From Chloroflexota bacterium (GTDB lineage Bacteria > Chloroflexota > Anaerolineae > Promineifilales > Promineifilaceae): a stretch of 6,652 bases of DNA. Of this stretch, positions 1 through 6,019 are shown piece by piece. Both the position numbers and the translations under genes were made by a program. Each line of letters opens with the position of its first letter. Position 1 is the stretch's first letter. The notes under the pieces are model-generated. The model searched no databases, was not told the origin of the DNA, and was given only the letters and a program-made list of their open reading frames with translations. The stretch spans positions 1 through 6,652 of the forward strand of contig CAUJGI010000557.1 of the NCBI GenBank assembly GCA_963169155.1. The letters run 5' to 3'.

Positions 1-935
1 CCAAAGACCAGGAAGCTGAGGATAGAGCCGGTGGTGAAGGTGTTGACAAACGACAGCGCCAGGAAAGCATCGACGGTGGAACAGATGGAGAGAACAAAGG
101 CCAGCACCATCATGGCAATCACCGAGGTGATGGGGCCGCCGCCAAAGGCAATCAGGGTCGATTGGGGCACGAAGGTTTGCATTGTGGCCGCCAGCATCGA
201 GCCGATGATGAGGTAGCGCACCATGTCGATGAAGTCGTCGCCAGCAGTGCTCATCGCCTGCCAGAGCCGTTGGGCACGGCCGTTTCCCGCCGCCATGCTA
301 AAATGGTCGTGATCGTGGCTGTGATCGTCCGCGGGCAGCAAGATTTCTTGCGGGGGGGCAAACTGGAAAATCAGCCCAACGATGAAGGAAATGAGGATGC
401 TGAAGACAAAACGGCCGACCAGCACCGGACCCCAGCCAAACGCTACGTAGGTGCTGGCCAGCACCACCGGATTGATCACCGGGGCGCTGAGCAAAAAGGC
501 GATGCCCACGGAAACGGGCAGCCCTTTTTGGTACAGCCGCCGCGTCACGGGCACCACACCACACTCGCATACGGGGAAGGCAAACCCCAGCAGCGACCCC
601 ACAAATGCCGCTGGGATGGCCCGTTTGGGCACAAAGCGGGCCAGCGAGGCCTTGTCCACAAACACCTCAATCAGGCCCGAAACCAGCGACCCGGCCAGCA
701 AAAAGGGCACCGCTTCGATGAAGATGCCCAGGAAGATGGTGACAAAGGTTTGGAAGCGATCGTTGAGGGTGCTGGGGACGAGGTTGGGGAAGAGGCCAAT
801 GAGCAGCAGCAGAATGACAACAATACCCAAAATCCGGCCAAAGTTACGGGCCGACACGGCCGTTTTATCCGGTTCCTGCGTGGTGGGTGGGCTGGTAAAC
901 GGCCGTTCGCCGGACTTTTCTTCAATCTGTGCCAT
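1..935 (-). CDS. COG0701/ArsP-like (YraQ/YcgR family) membrane permease, C-terminus missing
   Basis: Minus-strand reading frame open from ATG at 935 to the window edge, giving 311 codons with the 3' end outside. After a polar, probably cytoplasmic N-terminus (about residues 1-33) come several hydrophobic segments (about 35-53, 63-90, 105-122, 142-165, 168-192, 240-257, 268-296). Family landmarks are CECGVVPVTRRL at 123-134, the segment APVINPVVLASTYVAF at 151-166, and a second-half echo, CSTVDAFLALSF, at 285-296. These are typical of the DUF318/UPF0718 permeases, of which ArsP (organoarsenical efflux) is the best known; other members have unknown substrates. A histidine/aspartate-rich linker (residues 203-211, DDHSHDHDH) joins the two halves. 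No Shine-Dalgarno precedes 935, and an in-frame ATG at 947 would add only four residues. The gene follows phoU by 89 bases, past a probable terminator, so it is probably a separate transcription unit. Family assignment is firm; the substrate is unknown. Confidence 0.85.
   Translation of the reverse strand, partial: MAQIEEKSGERPFTSPPTTQEPDKTAVSARNFGRILGIVVILLLLIGLFPNLVPSTLNDRFQTFVTIFLGIFIEAVPFLLAGSLVSGLIEVFVDKASLARFVPKRAIPAAFVGSLLGFAFPVCECGVVPVTRRLYQKGLPVSVGIAFLLSAPVINPVVLASTYVAFGWGPVLVGRFVFSILISFIVGLIFQFAPPQEILLPADDHSHDHDHFSMAAGNGRAQRLWQAMSTAGDDFIDMVRYLIIGSMLAATMQTFVPQSTLIAFGGGPITSVIAMMVLAFVLSICSTVDAFLALSFVNTFTTGSILSFLVF
303..329 (-). other. His/Asp-rich linker in the permease
   Basis: Residues 203-211 of the permease read DDHSHDHDH, between the two hydrophobic halves. 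Four His and four Asp in nine residues could bind a metal ion such as zinc, or simply be a flexible polar loop. A metal role is inference only. Confidence 0.5.
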
Positions 936-942
936 GACTGGA

Positions 943-970
943 ATCATAAACAAATATCAGGCCGCGTCAA
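943..970 (-). promoter_or_regulatory. Putative sigma-70-type promoter for the permease
   Basis: On the minus strand TTGACG (970-965, five of six matches to the -35 consensus) is followed after 16 bases by TATGAT (948-943, five of six matches to the -10 consensus). The predicted start of transcription, about seven bases downstream, falls on or next to the A of the ATG at 935, so the message would be leaderless. This fits the absence of a Shine-Dalgarno. The -35 box lies inside the terminator hairpin. Prediction from motifs only. Confidence 0.45.
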
Positions 971-985
971 CGACACGACCTGATA
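948..985 (-). terminator. Probable intrinsic terminator of the pst-phoU operon
   Basis: TATCAGG (955-961) and CCTGATA (979-985) are inverted repeats, and the sequence between them also pairs. In the minus-strand RNA the stem is 14 bp without a break, with two G-U wobbles and a three-base GUU loop. It is followed by UUUGUUU (954-948). In the plus-strand RNA the two wobble positions become C-A mismatches, so the structure favours the minus-strand transcript. It lies 40 bases past the phoU stop, where an operon terminator is expected. The U tract is short and interrupted, so termination may be partial. Confidence 0.7.
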
Positions 986-1024
986 ATGGTTAAAGACTCA
1001 GCAATTGTTTACGAAAACGGCCGA

Positions 1025-1708
1025 TTACTTGCTCTCGAACGACTTCAACAGTTCTTTGCCCTGGCGATACTGGCCGGTGGCCAGATAAAGCACCCATTCG
1101 CAGATATTGGTGACGCGGTCGGCGGCCCGTTCCAGGTTGTGGGCGGCCCATTCCAGGCGCTGGGCCAGCTCAAAGGCGTCGGGATTGGCGGCCATGTGGG
1201 TCATGACGGCGCGGTAAGTTTTGTTGTACAGCTTATCCACGGCGTCGTCGCCTTTGATCGTTTCGTAGGCCAGCTGAGCGTTCCGTTCGGTAAAGGCGTC
1301 CAGCGCCCGGTGCAGCATAAAACGGGCCTTTTCAGCCATTTCAGGCATGTGGGTGGTGAGGGGAGTGGGAACGGCCGTTTCCCCAATCATCAAGCTGATA
1401 TTGCCAATCCCTTTCACATAGTCATGAATCCGCTCCAGCTCGCCCGCAATTTCCAGCGAAGCCGCAATGAGGCGCATATCGCTGGCCATTGGCTGCTGCG
1501 TGGCAATGATGCCAAACGCTTCGGTGCCGATGTCGATTCGTCGCTGGTTGAACCATTTGTCCGCTTGCACCAACGTTTCCGACAAAACCAGATCCCGTTT
1601 GTTAAGCGCTTCAACGGCCTTTAATAAATTTTCTTCTACTTCACTGCCCATCCGCAAGATTTCATCTTGCAAATGGCGCAGCTCTTTTGTGTATGTCTCT
1701 CTTAGCAT
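1025..1708 (-). CDS. phoU: Phosphate signalling regulator PhoU
   Basis: PhoU is a cytoplasmic all-helical protein that, with the Pst transporter, represses Pho-regulon signalling when phosphate is plentiful. The 227-residue length is normal for the family. The protein shows the two related three-helix halves: the first carries QQPMASDMRLIAASLEI (71-87) and ELERIHD (90-96), the second NLERAAD (191-197), with acidic residues around 149-158. The E..xxD motifs are the places where PhoU proteins bind metal. The frame is open up to an ATG at 1792, but the extra 28 residues are translated repeat sequence unlike PhoU. The ATG at 1708 gives the usual MLRETYTKEL-type N-terminus and has AAGGG about nine bases upstream. 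It is the last gene of the pst operon, 122 bases after pstB, and is followed by a probable terminator. Confidence 0.93.
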   Translation of the reverse strand: MLRETYTKELRHLQDEILRMGSEVEENLLKAVEALNKRDLVLSETLVQADKWFNQRRIDIGTEAFGIIATQQPMASDMRLIAASLEIAGELERIHDYVKGIGNISLMIGETAVPTPLTTHMPEMAEKARFMLHRALDAFTERNAQLAYETIKGDDAVDKLYNKTYRAVMTHMAANPDAFELAQRLEWAAHNLERAADRVTNICEWVLYLATGQYRQGKELLKSFESK

Positions 1709-1735
1709 TTTCAGTTTCCCTTGTGCCGGTGTCCC

Positions 1736-1827
1736 GTAATCGGTGGTCGGTGGTCCGTAAGCGGTAATCCGTGAGCGATATTTGCCATTCAATTCACCGA
1801 TTACCGATAACCGTTCACCGATTACCG
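1736..1827. repeat. Heptamer tandem repeats in two inverted arms between pstB and phoU
   Basis: Six consecutive 7-bp units at 1736-1777 (gtaatcg, gtggtcg, gtggtcc, gtaagcg, gtaatcc, gtgagcg) are followed after 15 bases by five units at 1793-1827 (ttcaccg, attaccg, ataaccg, ttcaccg, attaccg). The second set is roughly the reverse complement of the first. The 15-base direct repeat ttcaccgattaccga occurs exactly at 1793-1807 and 1814-1828, 21 bases (three units) apart. The arms can form several imperfect hairpins in the pstB-phoU transcript. The repeat fills most of the 122-base spacer. Its function is unknown; it could affect mRNA stability or set the phoU level apart from pstB. Confidence 0.8.
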
Positions 1828-1830
1828 AAA

Positions 1831-2625
1831 TTAGCCAAACCGCCCGGTAATGTACTGCTCTGTCAACTCATTTTTTGGATTTGTGAAAAGCTCATTGGTA
1901 CCACTGTATTCTACCAGATACCCGGCGCGATCTTCATCCATGTTGTAAAACGCCGTAAAATCAGAGGCCCGCGCTGCCTGCTGCATGTTGTGTGTCACGA
2001 TGATGATGGTGTAATTTTTCTTCAGCTCTTGAATCAGCTCTTCGATGCGCAGGGTGGCCACCGGGTCCAGGGCCGAGGTGGGCTCATCCATCAGGATGAT
2101 GTCTGGCTTGACGGCGATGGTGCGGGCAATGCACAGGCGCTGCTGTTGCCCACCAGAAAGGGAGTAGCCGCTTTCCTGAAGCTTGTCTTTCACCTCGTTC
2201 CACAGGGCAGCCTGGCGCAGCGAGCTTTCCACCAGTTCATCCATGTCCCCTTTGTAACTATTAATTCGCGCCCCCCAGGCGACGTTTTCGTAAATCGTTT
2301 TGGGGAACGGGTTGGGTTTTTGGAACACCATGCCGATGCGGCGGCGAATTTCCACCGGATCGACATCGTTACTGTAGATATTGTTGCCGTGATACAATAT
2401 TTCGCCTTCAACGCGAGCGGTGGCTACCAGGTCGTTCATGCGGTTGAAAGAACGCAGCACAGTGCTTTTGCCGCAGCCAGAGGGGCCAATAAACGCAGTG
2501 ATGGCGTGGGTTTTGATTTTTAGAGAAACGTCTTTAACGGCGCGAAACGGGCCGTAGTAAACGTGCATGTTGCGGGCTTCAACGGCCAGGTTGCCGTTGG
2601 CAAAGCCGGTCACGGTTGAGGTCAT
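1831..2625 (-). CDS. pstB: Phosphate ABC transporter ATP-binding protein PstB
   Basis: PstB is the cytoplasmic ATPase that binds PstC and PstA and powers phosphate import. The 264-residue protein has every required ABC motif: Walker A GPSGCGKST (47-55), Q-loop glutamine in VFQKPNPFP (Q102), signature LSGGQ (156-160), Walker B IILMDE (176-181), D-loop SALD (184-187) and switch histidine H212 in VTHNM. The FQKPNPFP and EYSGTNELFTNP segments are typical of PstB rather than of other ABC ATPases. The ATG at 2625 is chosen over 2643, which lies inside pstA. The start is one base after the pstA stop and has AGGAG about nine bases upstream, within the last pstA codons. This arrangement suggests translational coupling to pstA. 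Confidence 0.96.
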   Translation of the reverse strand: MTSTVTGFANGNLAVEARNMHVYYGPFRAVKDVSLKIKTHAITAFIGPSGCGKSTVLRSFNRMNDLVATARVEGEILYHGNNIYSNDVDPVEIRRRIGMVFQKPNPFPKTIYENVAWGARINSYKGDMDELVESSLRQAALWNEVKDKLQESGYSLSGGQQQRLCIARTIAVKPDIILMDEPTSALDPVATLRIEELIQELKKNYTIIIVTHNMQQAARASDFTAFYNMDEDRAGYLVEYSGTNELFTNPKNELTEQYITGRFG

Positions 2626-2626
2626 G

Positions 2627-4834
2627 TTAAGCTCTCCTTGCATAGCGGTTGCGGAGTAAGATGGCGGAAGCGTTCAGGCTGAGCAGCAGCACCAGCAGCA
2701 CCAAAATGGCGGCAGCGGCAATGTTGCGGAATTCGGCCTGTGGGCGGGCGGTCCACTGGTAGATTTGAATGGGCAGGGTGGTGAACTTGGAGAAGGGGCT
2801 GTTGGGATCGACAAAGATGAGTGTCGAGGCCCCCACGACAACCAGCGGCGCTGTTTCGCCAATGGCGCGGGAAATGGCCAGGATGGTACCGGTGAGAATG
2901 CCGGGCAGGGCGCTGGGCAGCACATGGGCCCAGATGGTTTGCCATTTGGTAGCTCCCAGGGCCATGCCCGCCTGCCGCAGCGAATGGGGCACGGCGCGAA
3001 TGGCTTCCTGGGCGGCGATGATGATGACGGGCAAAATGAGCAGCCCCAGAGTGAGACCGGCGGAGAGGATGGTACGGCCGTTTGCCGTTGTTCCATCCCC
3101 TACCCCAAAAAGGGCCCCGCTGGTGAGCGGTTCCAACGTCCGCACAAAAATGGCCAACCCCAACATGCCGTAGATGATAGAAGGCACCCCGGCCAGGTTG
3201 TTGATATTGGTCTGGATGGTGCGGTTGATAAACGTGTCCGAGGCGTACTCTTCCAGGTAAATCGCTGCGCCCACGCCAATGGGGAAGGAGAAGAACACAG
3301 TGATAGCCACGACCCACAGCGAGCCCATGATGGCCGTGCGCACCCCGGCAAATTCCGGCGTGCTGGACTGCGGGCTGGTGATGAAATCAAGCGTCAGCCA
3401 GGAACGGAAGGTCAGCTCGGCGTTGGGATACTCGGTGGCGACAAATGCTTCCACTTCGTCGCGGGCAAAGAGCGAATCCATCAACGACCAGGCGGAGACG
3501 ACGTCGGGTGCCACCACTTCTTGCAGCAGCAGCTCATAGACGTTTTCCTGGTCGCGGGCGGGCATGGTGCAGCCCGCCGCCGGATTGTCGCTGGCGCACG
3601 CTTCGGCAAACAGGTCAGGATCATCGAAGACCAGACGATCGTCGTAGAAACGCTGCTCACGTTCCAGGCGGCGGCCCAGCCCCACGGAAATGTTGGCCGT
3701 CAAAAGTTCCACCAGGGTCTCTTTGGACAGGTTGGCCAGATCCTTGGGAAAGACGGTTTCAGCAAAGAAGTCCAACGTACCGCTGTCGGCACCAGGGATG
3801 TAGCGAGCCACTGGGTTGTTGGGCCACGCTTCATTGGCGTCGGCCCAGGTGGTGGCGGTGTCAAAAAGTGTGCGCAGCTCTTGCTGGGTTACGTTGGTTG
3901 TGAAGCTGTTTTCCGGGCTGGTAACAATGGCCAGGGCGTCGGTGCCGATCTGGATTTCAATGGGACGAAGGTCGTTTTCGCGACAGGCTTCAAATTCGGC
4001 CGAGGTAATCGGGCGGCTGGCGGCGGCAATATCGGCCGTGCCTTCTTCACAAAAGGCGCGCAGCCCGGCCGTGCTGCCGACGTTGGCCAGGTTTACCGTG
4101 GCGGCAAACCCATCGGCGGCCAAGCGTTCGGCAATGCGTTCATTGACGGGGAAGAGGGTGGAGCTGCCCACCACGCTCAGCTGGCCGGTGATGCCCTCGG
4201 GGTTGATGGCCGCCCACTGGCCCGGCTGGAGGTTCAGGCCGCTGGCGGCAGTCCAGGCGGCGCGGGCTTCGCTAAGTTGGGCGTCGCTGGTGGCAAAGTA
4301 GCCCACGTCTTCAATTTCTTCGTTGATGTGGGTCAGGTAGTAGTTGAGGAAGATATTGGCCGCCTGGTTTTGCGCGAGAACGTCGGCGGTTGTGTAGAGG
4401 TACAACGGCCGTACCAACCCATACGTTTCATTTTGGACGGATTCGGCCGTGGGGGCGATGCCGTCTACCGTCAGCAGCTTCAGCTGGTCGCTGTTTTGCT
4501 GGTAGTAGGCGTAGCCAAAAAAGCCAATGGCGTTGGCATCGCTGGCGATGCCCGCCACCAGTTCGTTGTCATCTTCGCTGGTCACCGTGTTTTCGGCCGA
4601 CAGCAGCCGCTCTTCTTCGAGGGCCAGCACCAGGCTGGAAGGCTCTACCTTGTTCTGAATGGCTACCAGGCCAAACGCCTGGTTGGTGATGTTGTATAGC
4701 AAGGCAATCAGGGCAATGATGCCGATGATGGTGGAAACCTGAAAGGCAAGCTGCCAGGCGCTGCCGCGGCGCTGACGGCTGGTAATCTGGCCTTTGAGGG
4801 CGCTGCCTTCAGGATAGCTGGTTTGTTGGCTCAT
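2627..4834 (-). CDS. pstA: PstA permease with an inserted, circularly permuted PstS-like binding domain
   Basis: A 735-residue protein, more than twice the usual PstA length. In order it has a basic cytoplasmic N-terminus (1-28), TM1 (about 31-49), a short loop (50-77), a PstS-like domain in swapped order (about 78-364), a further extracytoplasmic segment (365-495, with C413 and C422), and then the PstA core with five membrane helices (about 498-523, 543-566, 587-608, 641-673, 704-727). The coupling EAA loop is at about 610-640 (AIRAVPHSLRQAGMALGATK), followed by AISRAIGETAPL (653-664). Positive-inside topology puts the insert outside the membrane, where a phosphate-binding domain would act. 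Its ATG overlaps the pstC stop as ATGA, and GAGGTG lies six bases upstream. The frame is continuous without stops. PstA identity is firm and the insert is clear by alignment with the adjacent PstS. Whether the insert binds or delivers phosphate is inference. Confidence 0.93.
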   Translation of the reverse strand: MSQQTSYPEGSALKGQITSRQRRGSAWQLAFQVSTIIGIIALIALLYNITNQAFGLVAIQNKVEPSSLVLALEEERLLSAENTVTSEDDNELVAGIASDANAIGFFGYAYYQQNSDQLKLLTVDGIAPTAESVQNETYGLVRPLYLYTTADVLAQNQAANIFLNYYLTHINEEIEDVGYFATSDAQLSEARAAWTAASGLNLQPGQWAAINPEGITGQLSVVGSSTLFPVNERIAERLAADGFAATVNLANVGSTAGLRAFCEEGTADIAAASRPITSAEFEACRENDLRPIEIQIGTDALAIVTSPENSFTTNVTQQELRTLFDTATTWADANEAWPNNPVARYIPGADSGTLDFFAETVFPKDLANLSKETLVELLTANISVGLGRRLEREQRFYDDRLVFDDPDLFAEACASDNPAAGCTMPARDQENVYELLLQEVVAPDVVSAWSLMDSLFARDEVEAFVATEYPNAELTFRSWLTLDFITSPQSSTPEFAGVRTAIMGSLWVVAITVFFSFPIGVGAAIYLEEYASDTFINRTIQTNINNLAGVPSIIYGMLGLAIFVRTLEPLTSGALFGVGDGTTANGRTILSAGLTLGLLILPVIIIAAQEAIRAVPHSLRQAGMALGATKWQTIWAHVLPSALPGILTGTILAISRAIGETAPLVVVGASTLIFVDPNSPFSKFTTLPIQIYQWTARPQAEFRNIAAAAILVLLVLLLSLNASAILLRNRYARRA
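3743..4603 (-). other. Circularly permuted PstS-like phosphate-binding domain inside PstA
   Basis: Residues about 78-197 of the PstA fusion match the C-terminal half of the neighbouring PstS: SEDDN, AIGFFGYAYYQ, RPL.LY, DVGYF and the final AxxxW (about 50 of 116 identical by eye). After a 20-residue linker, residues about 218-364 match the PstS N-terminal half: GSSTLFP (223-229), NVGSTAG (251-257), TADIAAASRP (266-275), IGTDALAI (296-303), TTWAD (328-332) and IPGADSGTLDFF (346-357). Of these, about 41 of 79 positions are identical where the pstS fragment overlaps. Likely phosphate contacts by analogy with E. coli PstS are T226, S253, D268, R344 and S351-G352-T353, all present. C262 and C284 could form a disulfide. 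No signal-peptide-like segment lies between the halves. Confidence 0.85.
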
Positions 4835-5814
4835 TCGTACACCTCGCGGAAGCGCGCCACAAAGCGTTGGCTGAGGATGTTAAGGCCGAGCGTCATGAGA
4901 AACAGCGTGAGGCCAATGGCAAAGATGCTGTTGTAGTCAATAGAGTCGTAGCTCAAGTCACCGCCGCTGATGCGGACAATGTGGGCGGTCATCGTTTCGG
5001 CCGCCACAAACGGGTTCAGGATCGTGCCAAAGAGCGGATCCTGGCCAAAGTCAAAGTTCTTGGGGCCATTCCCTGCGGCAATGGCTACCACCATCGTTTC
5101 CCCGATGGCTCGGGAGATGGCGAAAACAAAAGCGGCCGTAATTCCCGAAAGCGCCCCAGGCAGCACAATTTTTAGCGAGGTCTCCAGCTTAGTGGCCCCC
5201 AGCGCGTAGGCCGCCTGCCGCAGTCCGATGGGCACGGCGTGCAGCGCATCTTCGCTCAGGGAACTGACCAGCGGAATGATGAGAATCCCCACCACGATCC
5301 CGGCCGAAGCGGTGTTAAAAATTTGCACATTGTCGGCCCCCAGTAGGTTGCGCAGCAGGGGGGTCATGAAGGTGAGCGCAAAGTAGCCGTAAACCACCGT
5401 TGGAATCCCGGCCAGCACTTCCAAAATGGGTTTGAGGATGTTGCGGGCGCGTTCGCTGGCGTATTCGCTGAGGTAAATGGCCGTAGCCAGTCCCAGCGGC
5501 AGAGCAACCAGCATGGCAATGACGCTGGTGAAAATAGTTCCCAGCACCAGGGGCCAGATACCAAAGTCCAAAATAGCGGGCTGCCAGTGGGTGGAGGTGA
5601 AAAATTCCACCAGGGTCACGTCCGGTGAGCGAAAGAAAAGCAGCGCTTCTTTGCCCAACTCATACAAAATGCCCACGGTGGTGAGGATTGAGATAGCCCC
5701 ACAAATGAACAAAAACCCTTGAATCAGCGTCTCGCCGACACGCGGCCGTTTTGCCAATTCTTCACGTGACACCTGGGCCCCAATCATCGCTTGGGCTGGA
5801 CTCCGTGTCGCCAT
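4831..5814 (-). CDS. pstC: Phosphate ABC transporter permease PstC
   Basis: PstC pairs with PstA to form the membrane channel for phosphate. The 327-residue protein has six hydrophobic helices (about 29-53, 88-115, 131-157, 167-187, 220-247, 296-318) and a large loop after the first. It also has ATAIYLSEYASERAR (111-125) and LAGIPTVVYG (134-143), and the cytoplasmic EAA loop at about 189-215 (LHAVPIGLRQAAYALGATK), followed by AISRAIGET (232-240). These are hallmarks of the PstC/PstA family, and the position after pstS marks it as PstC. The frame is open to an ATG at 5883, but the ATG at 5814 is preferred. It has AAGGAG seven bases upstream, while 5883 has no correctly spaced site and would add a charged non-family extension. 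It overlaps pstA by four bases. Confidence 0.95.
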   Translation of the reverse strand: MATRSPAQAMIGAQVSREELAKRPRVGETLIQGFLFICGAISILTTVGILYELGKEALLFFRSPDVTLVEFFTSTHWQPAILDFGIWPLVLGTIFTSVIAMLVALPLGLATAIYLSEYASERARNILKPILEVLAGIPTVVYGYFALTFMTPLLRNLLGADNVQIFNTASAGIVVGILIIPLVSSLSEDALHAVPIGLRQAAYALGATKLETSLKIVLPGALSGITAAFVFAISRAIGETMVVAIAAGNGPKNFDFGQDPLFGTILNPFVAAETMTAHIVRISGGDLSYDSIDYNSIFAIGLTLFLMTLGLNILSQRFVARFREVYE

Positions 5815-6019
5815 AGATTTTCTCCTTCTGAAATCCATTTCTTCATCTTCTTCATTACGCCAAAACGAGGAGTGGCTGCCCATCTCCTCATTTGGTCAGT
5901 TTGGGATTTGGTCCCTTTTTTAACTGCGAAATTGGGTAATTGGGTAAATGACTCATTTAATTACCCAATTACCCAATTACTCAATCTACCCGATTACATT
6001 CTTTTCGGTGAACCGTCAT
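5815..6019. other. pstS-pstC spacer
   Basis: This 205-bp stretch holds the octamer-repeat hairpin and the pstC ribosome binding site (AAGGAG, ending seven bases before the ATG at 5814). I see no convincing -35/-10 pair and no gene in it. pstC is therefore probably transcribed by read-through from the pstS promoter, which lies outside the window. Confidence 0.55.
5930..5995. repeat. Octamer-repeat hairpin between pstS and pstC
   Basis: The arm aattgggtaattgggt (5930-5945) is perfectly complementary to acccaattacccaatt (5963-5978), a 16-bp stem. The stem continues inward with aaatga/tcattt (5946-5951 and 5953-5958) after a four-base bulge. Both arms have an 8-bp period, and degenerate units continue rightwards (ttactcaa, tctacccg, to about 5995). 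No run of T follows on either strand, so it does not look like a simple terminator. By analogy with the hairpin/REP elements between pstS and pstC in enterobacteria it may stabilise the pstS message or reduce read-through into pstC, keeping the binding protein in excess. That role is inference. Confidence 0.8.

Noticed and set aside
162..983. 273-codon plus-strand open frame opposite the permease
   Set aside because: The minus strand encodes an unmistakable COG0701 permease. The plus-strand product is His/Gln/Gly-rich shadow sequence that runs through the terminator.
1709..1792. Longer phoU start at 1792
   Set aside because: The added 28 residues are translated heptamer repeats. PhoU homology and a plausible ribosome binding site begin at 1708.
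1736..1827. CRISPR array or Pho box
   Set aside because: Units are 7 bp with no spacers, so it is not CRISPR. Pho boxes repeat every 11 bp with a CTGTCAT-like sequence, which is absent here.
1771..2523. 250-codon plus-strand open frame opposite pstB
   Set aside because: It begins in the heptamer repeat and covers the antisense of a complete PstB with all ABC motifs.
2765..4699. 644-codon open frame on the plus strand opposite pstA
   Set aside because: It is antisense to the pstA fusion, glycine-rich with no recognisable domain, and explained by the codon bias of the gene on the other strand.
2627..4834. PstA fusion as an assembly chimera or frameshift product
   Set aside because: The frame is uninterrupted and both gene borders are normal: an ATGA overlap with pstC and a one-base gap to pstB. 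The insert is only about half identical to the nearby pstS, too different for a repeat-driven misassembly.
5815..5883. Longer pstC start at 5883 or 5838
   Set aside because: A strong Shine-Dalgarno at the right distance serves the ATG at 5814. The extension is highly charged and not part of the PstC family.
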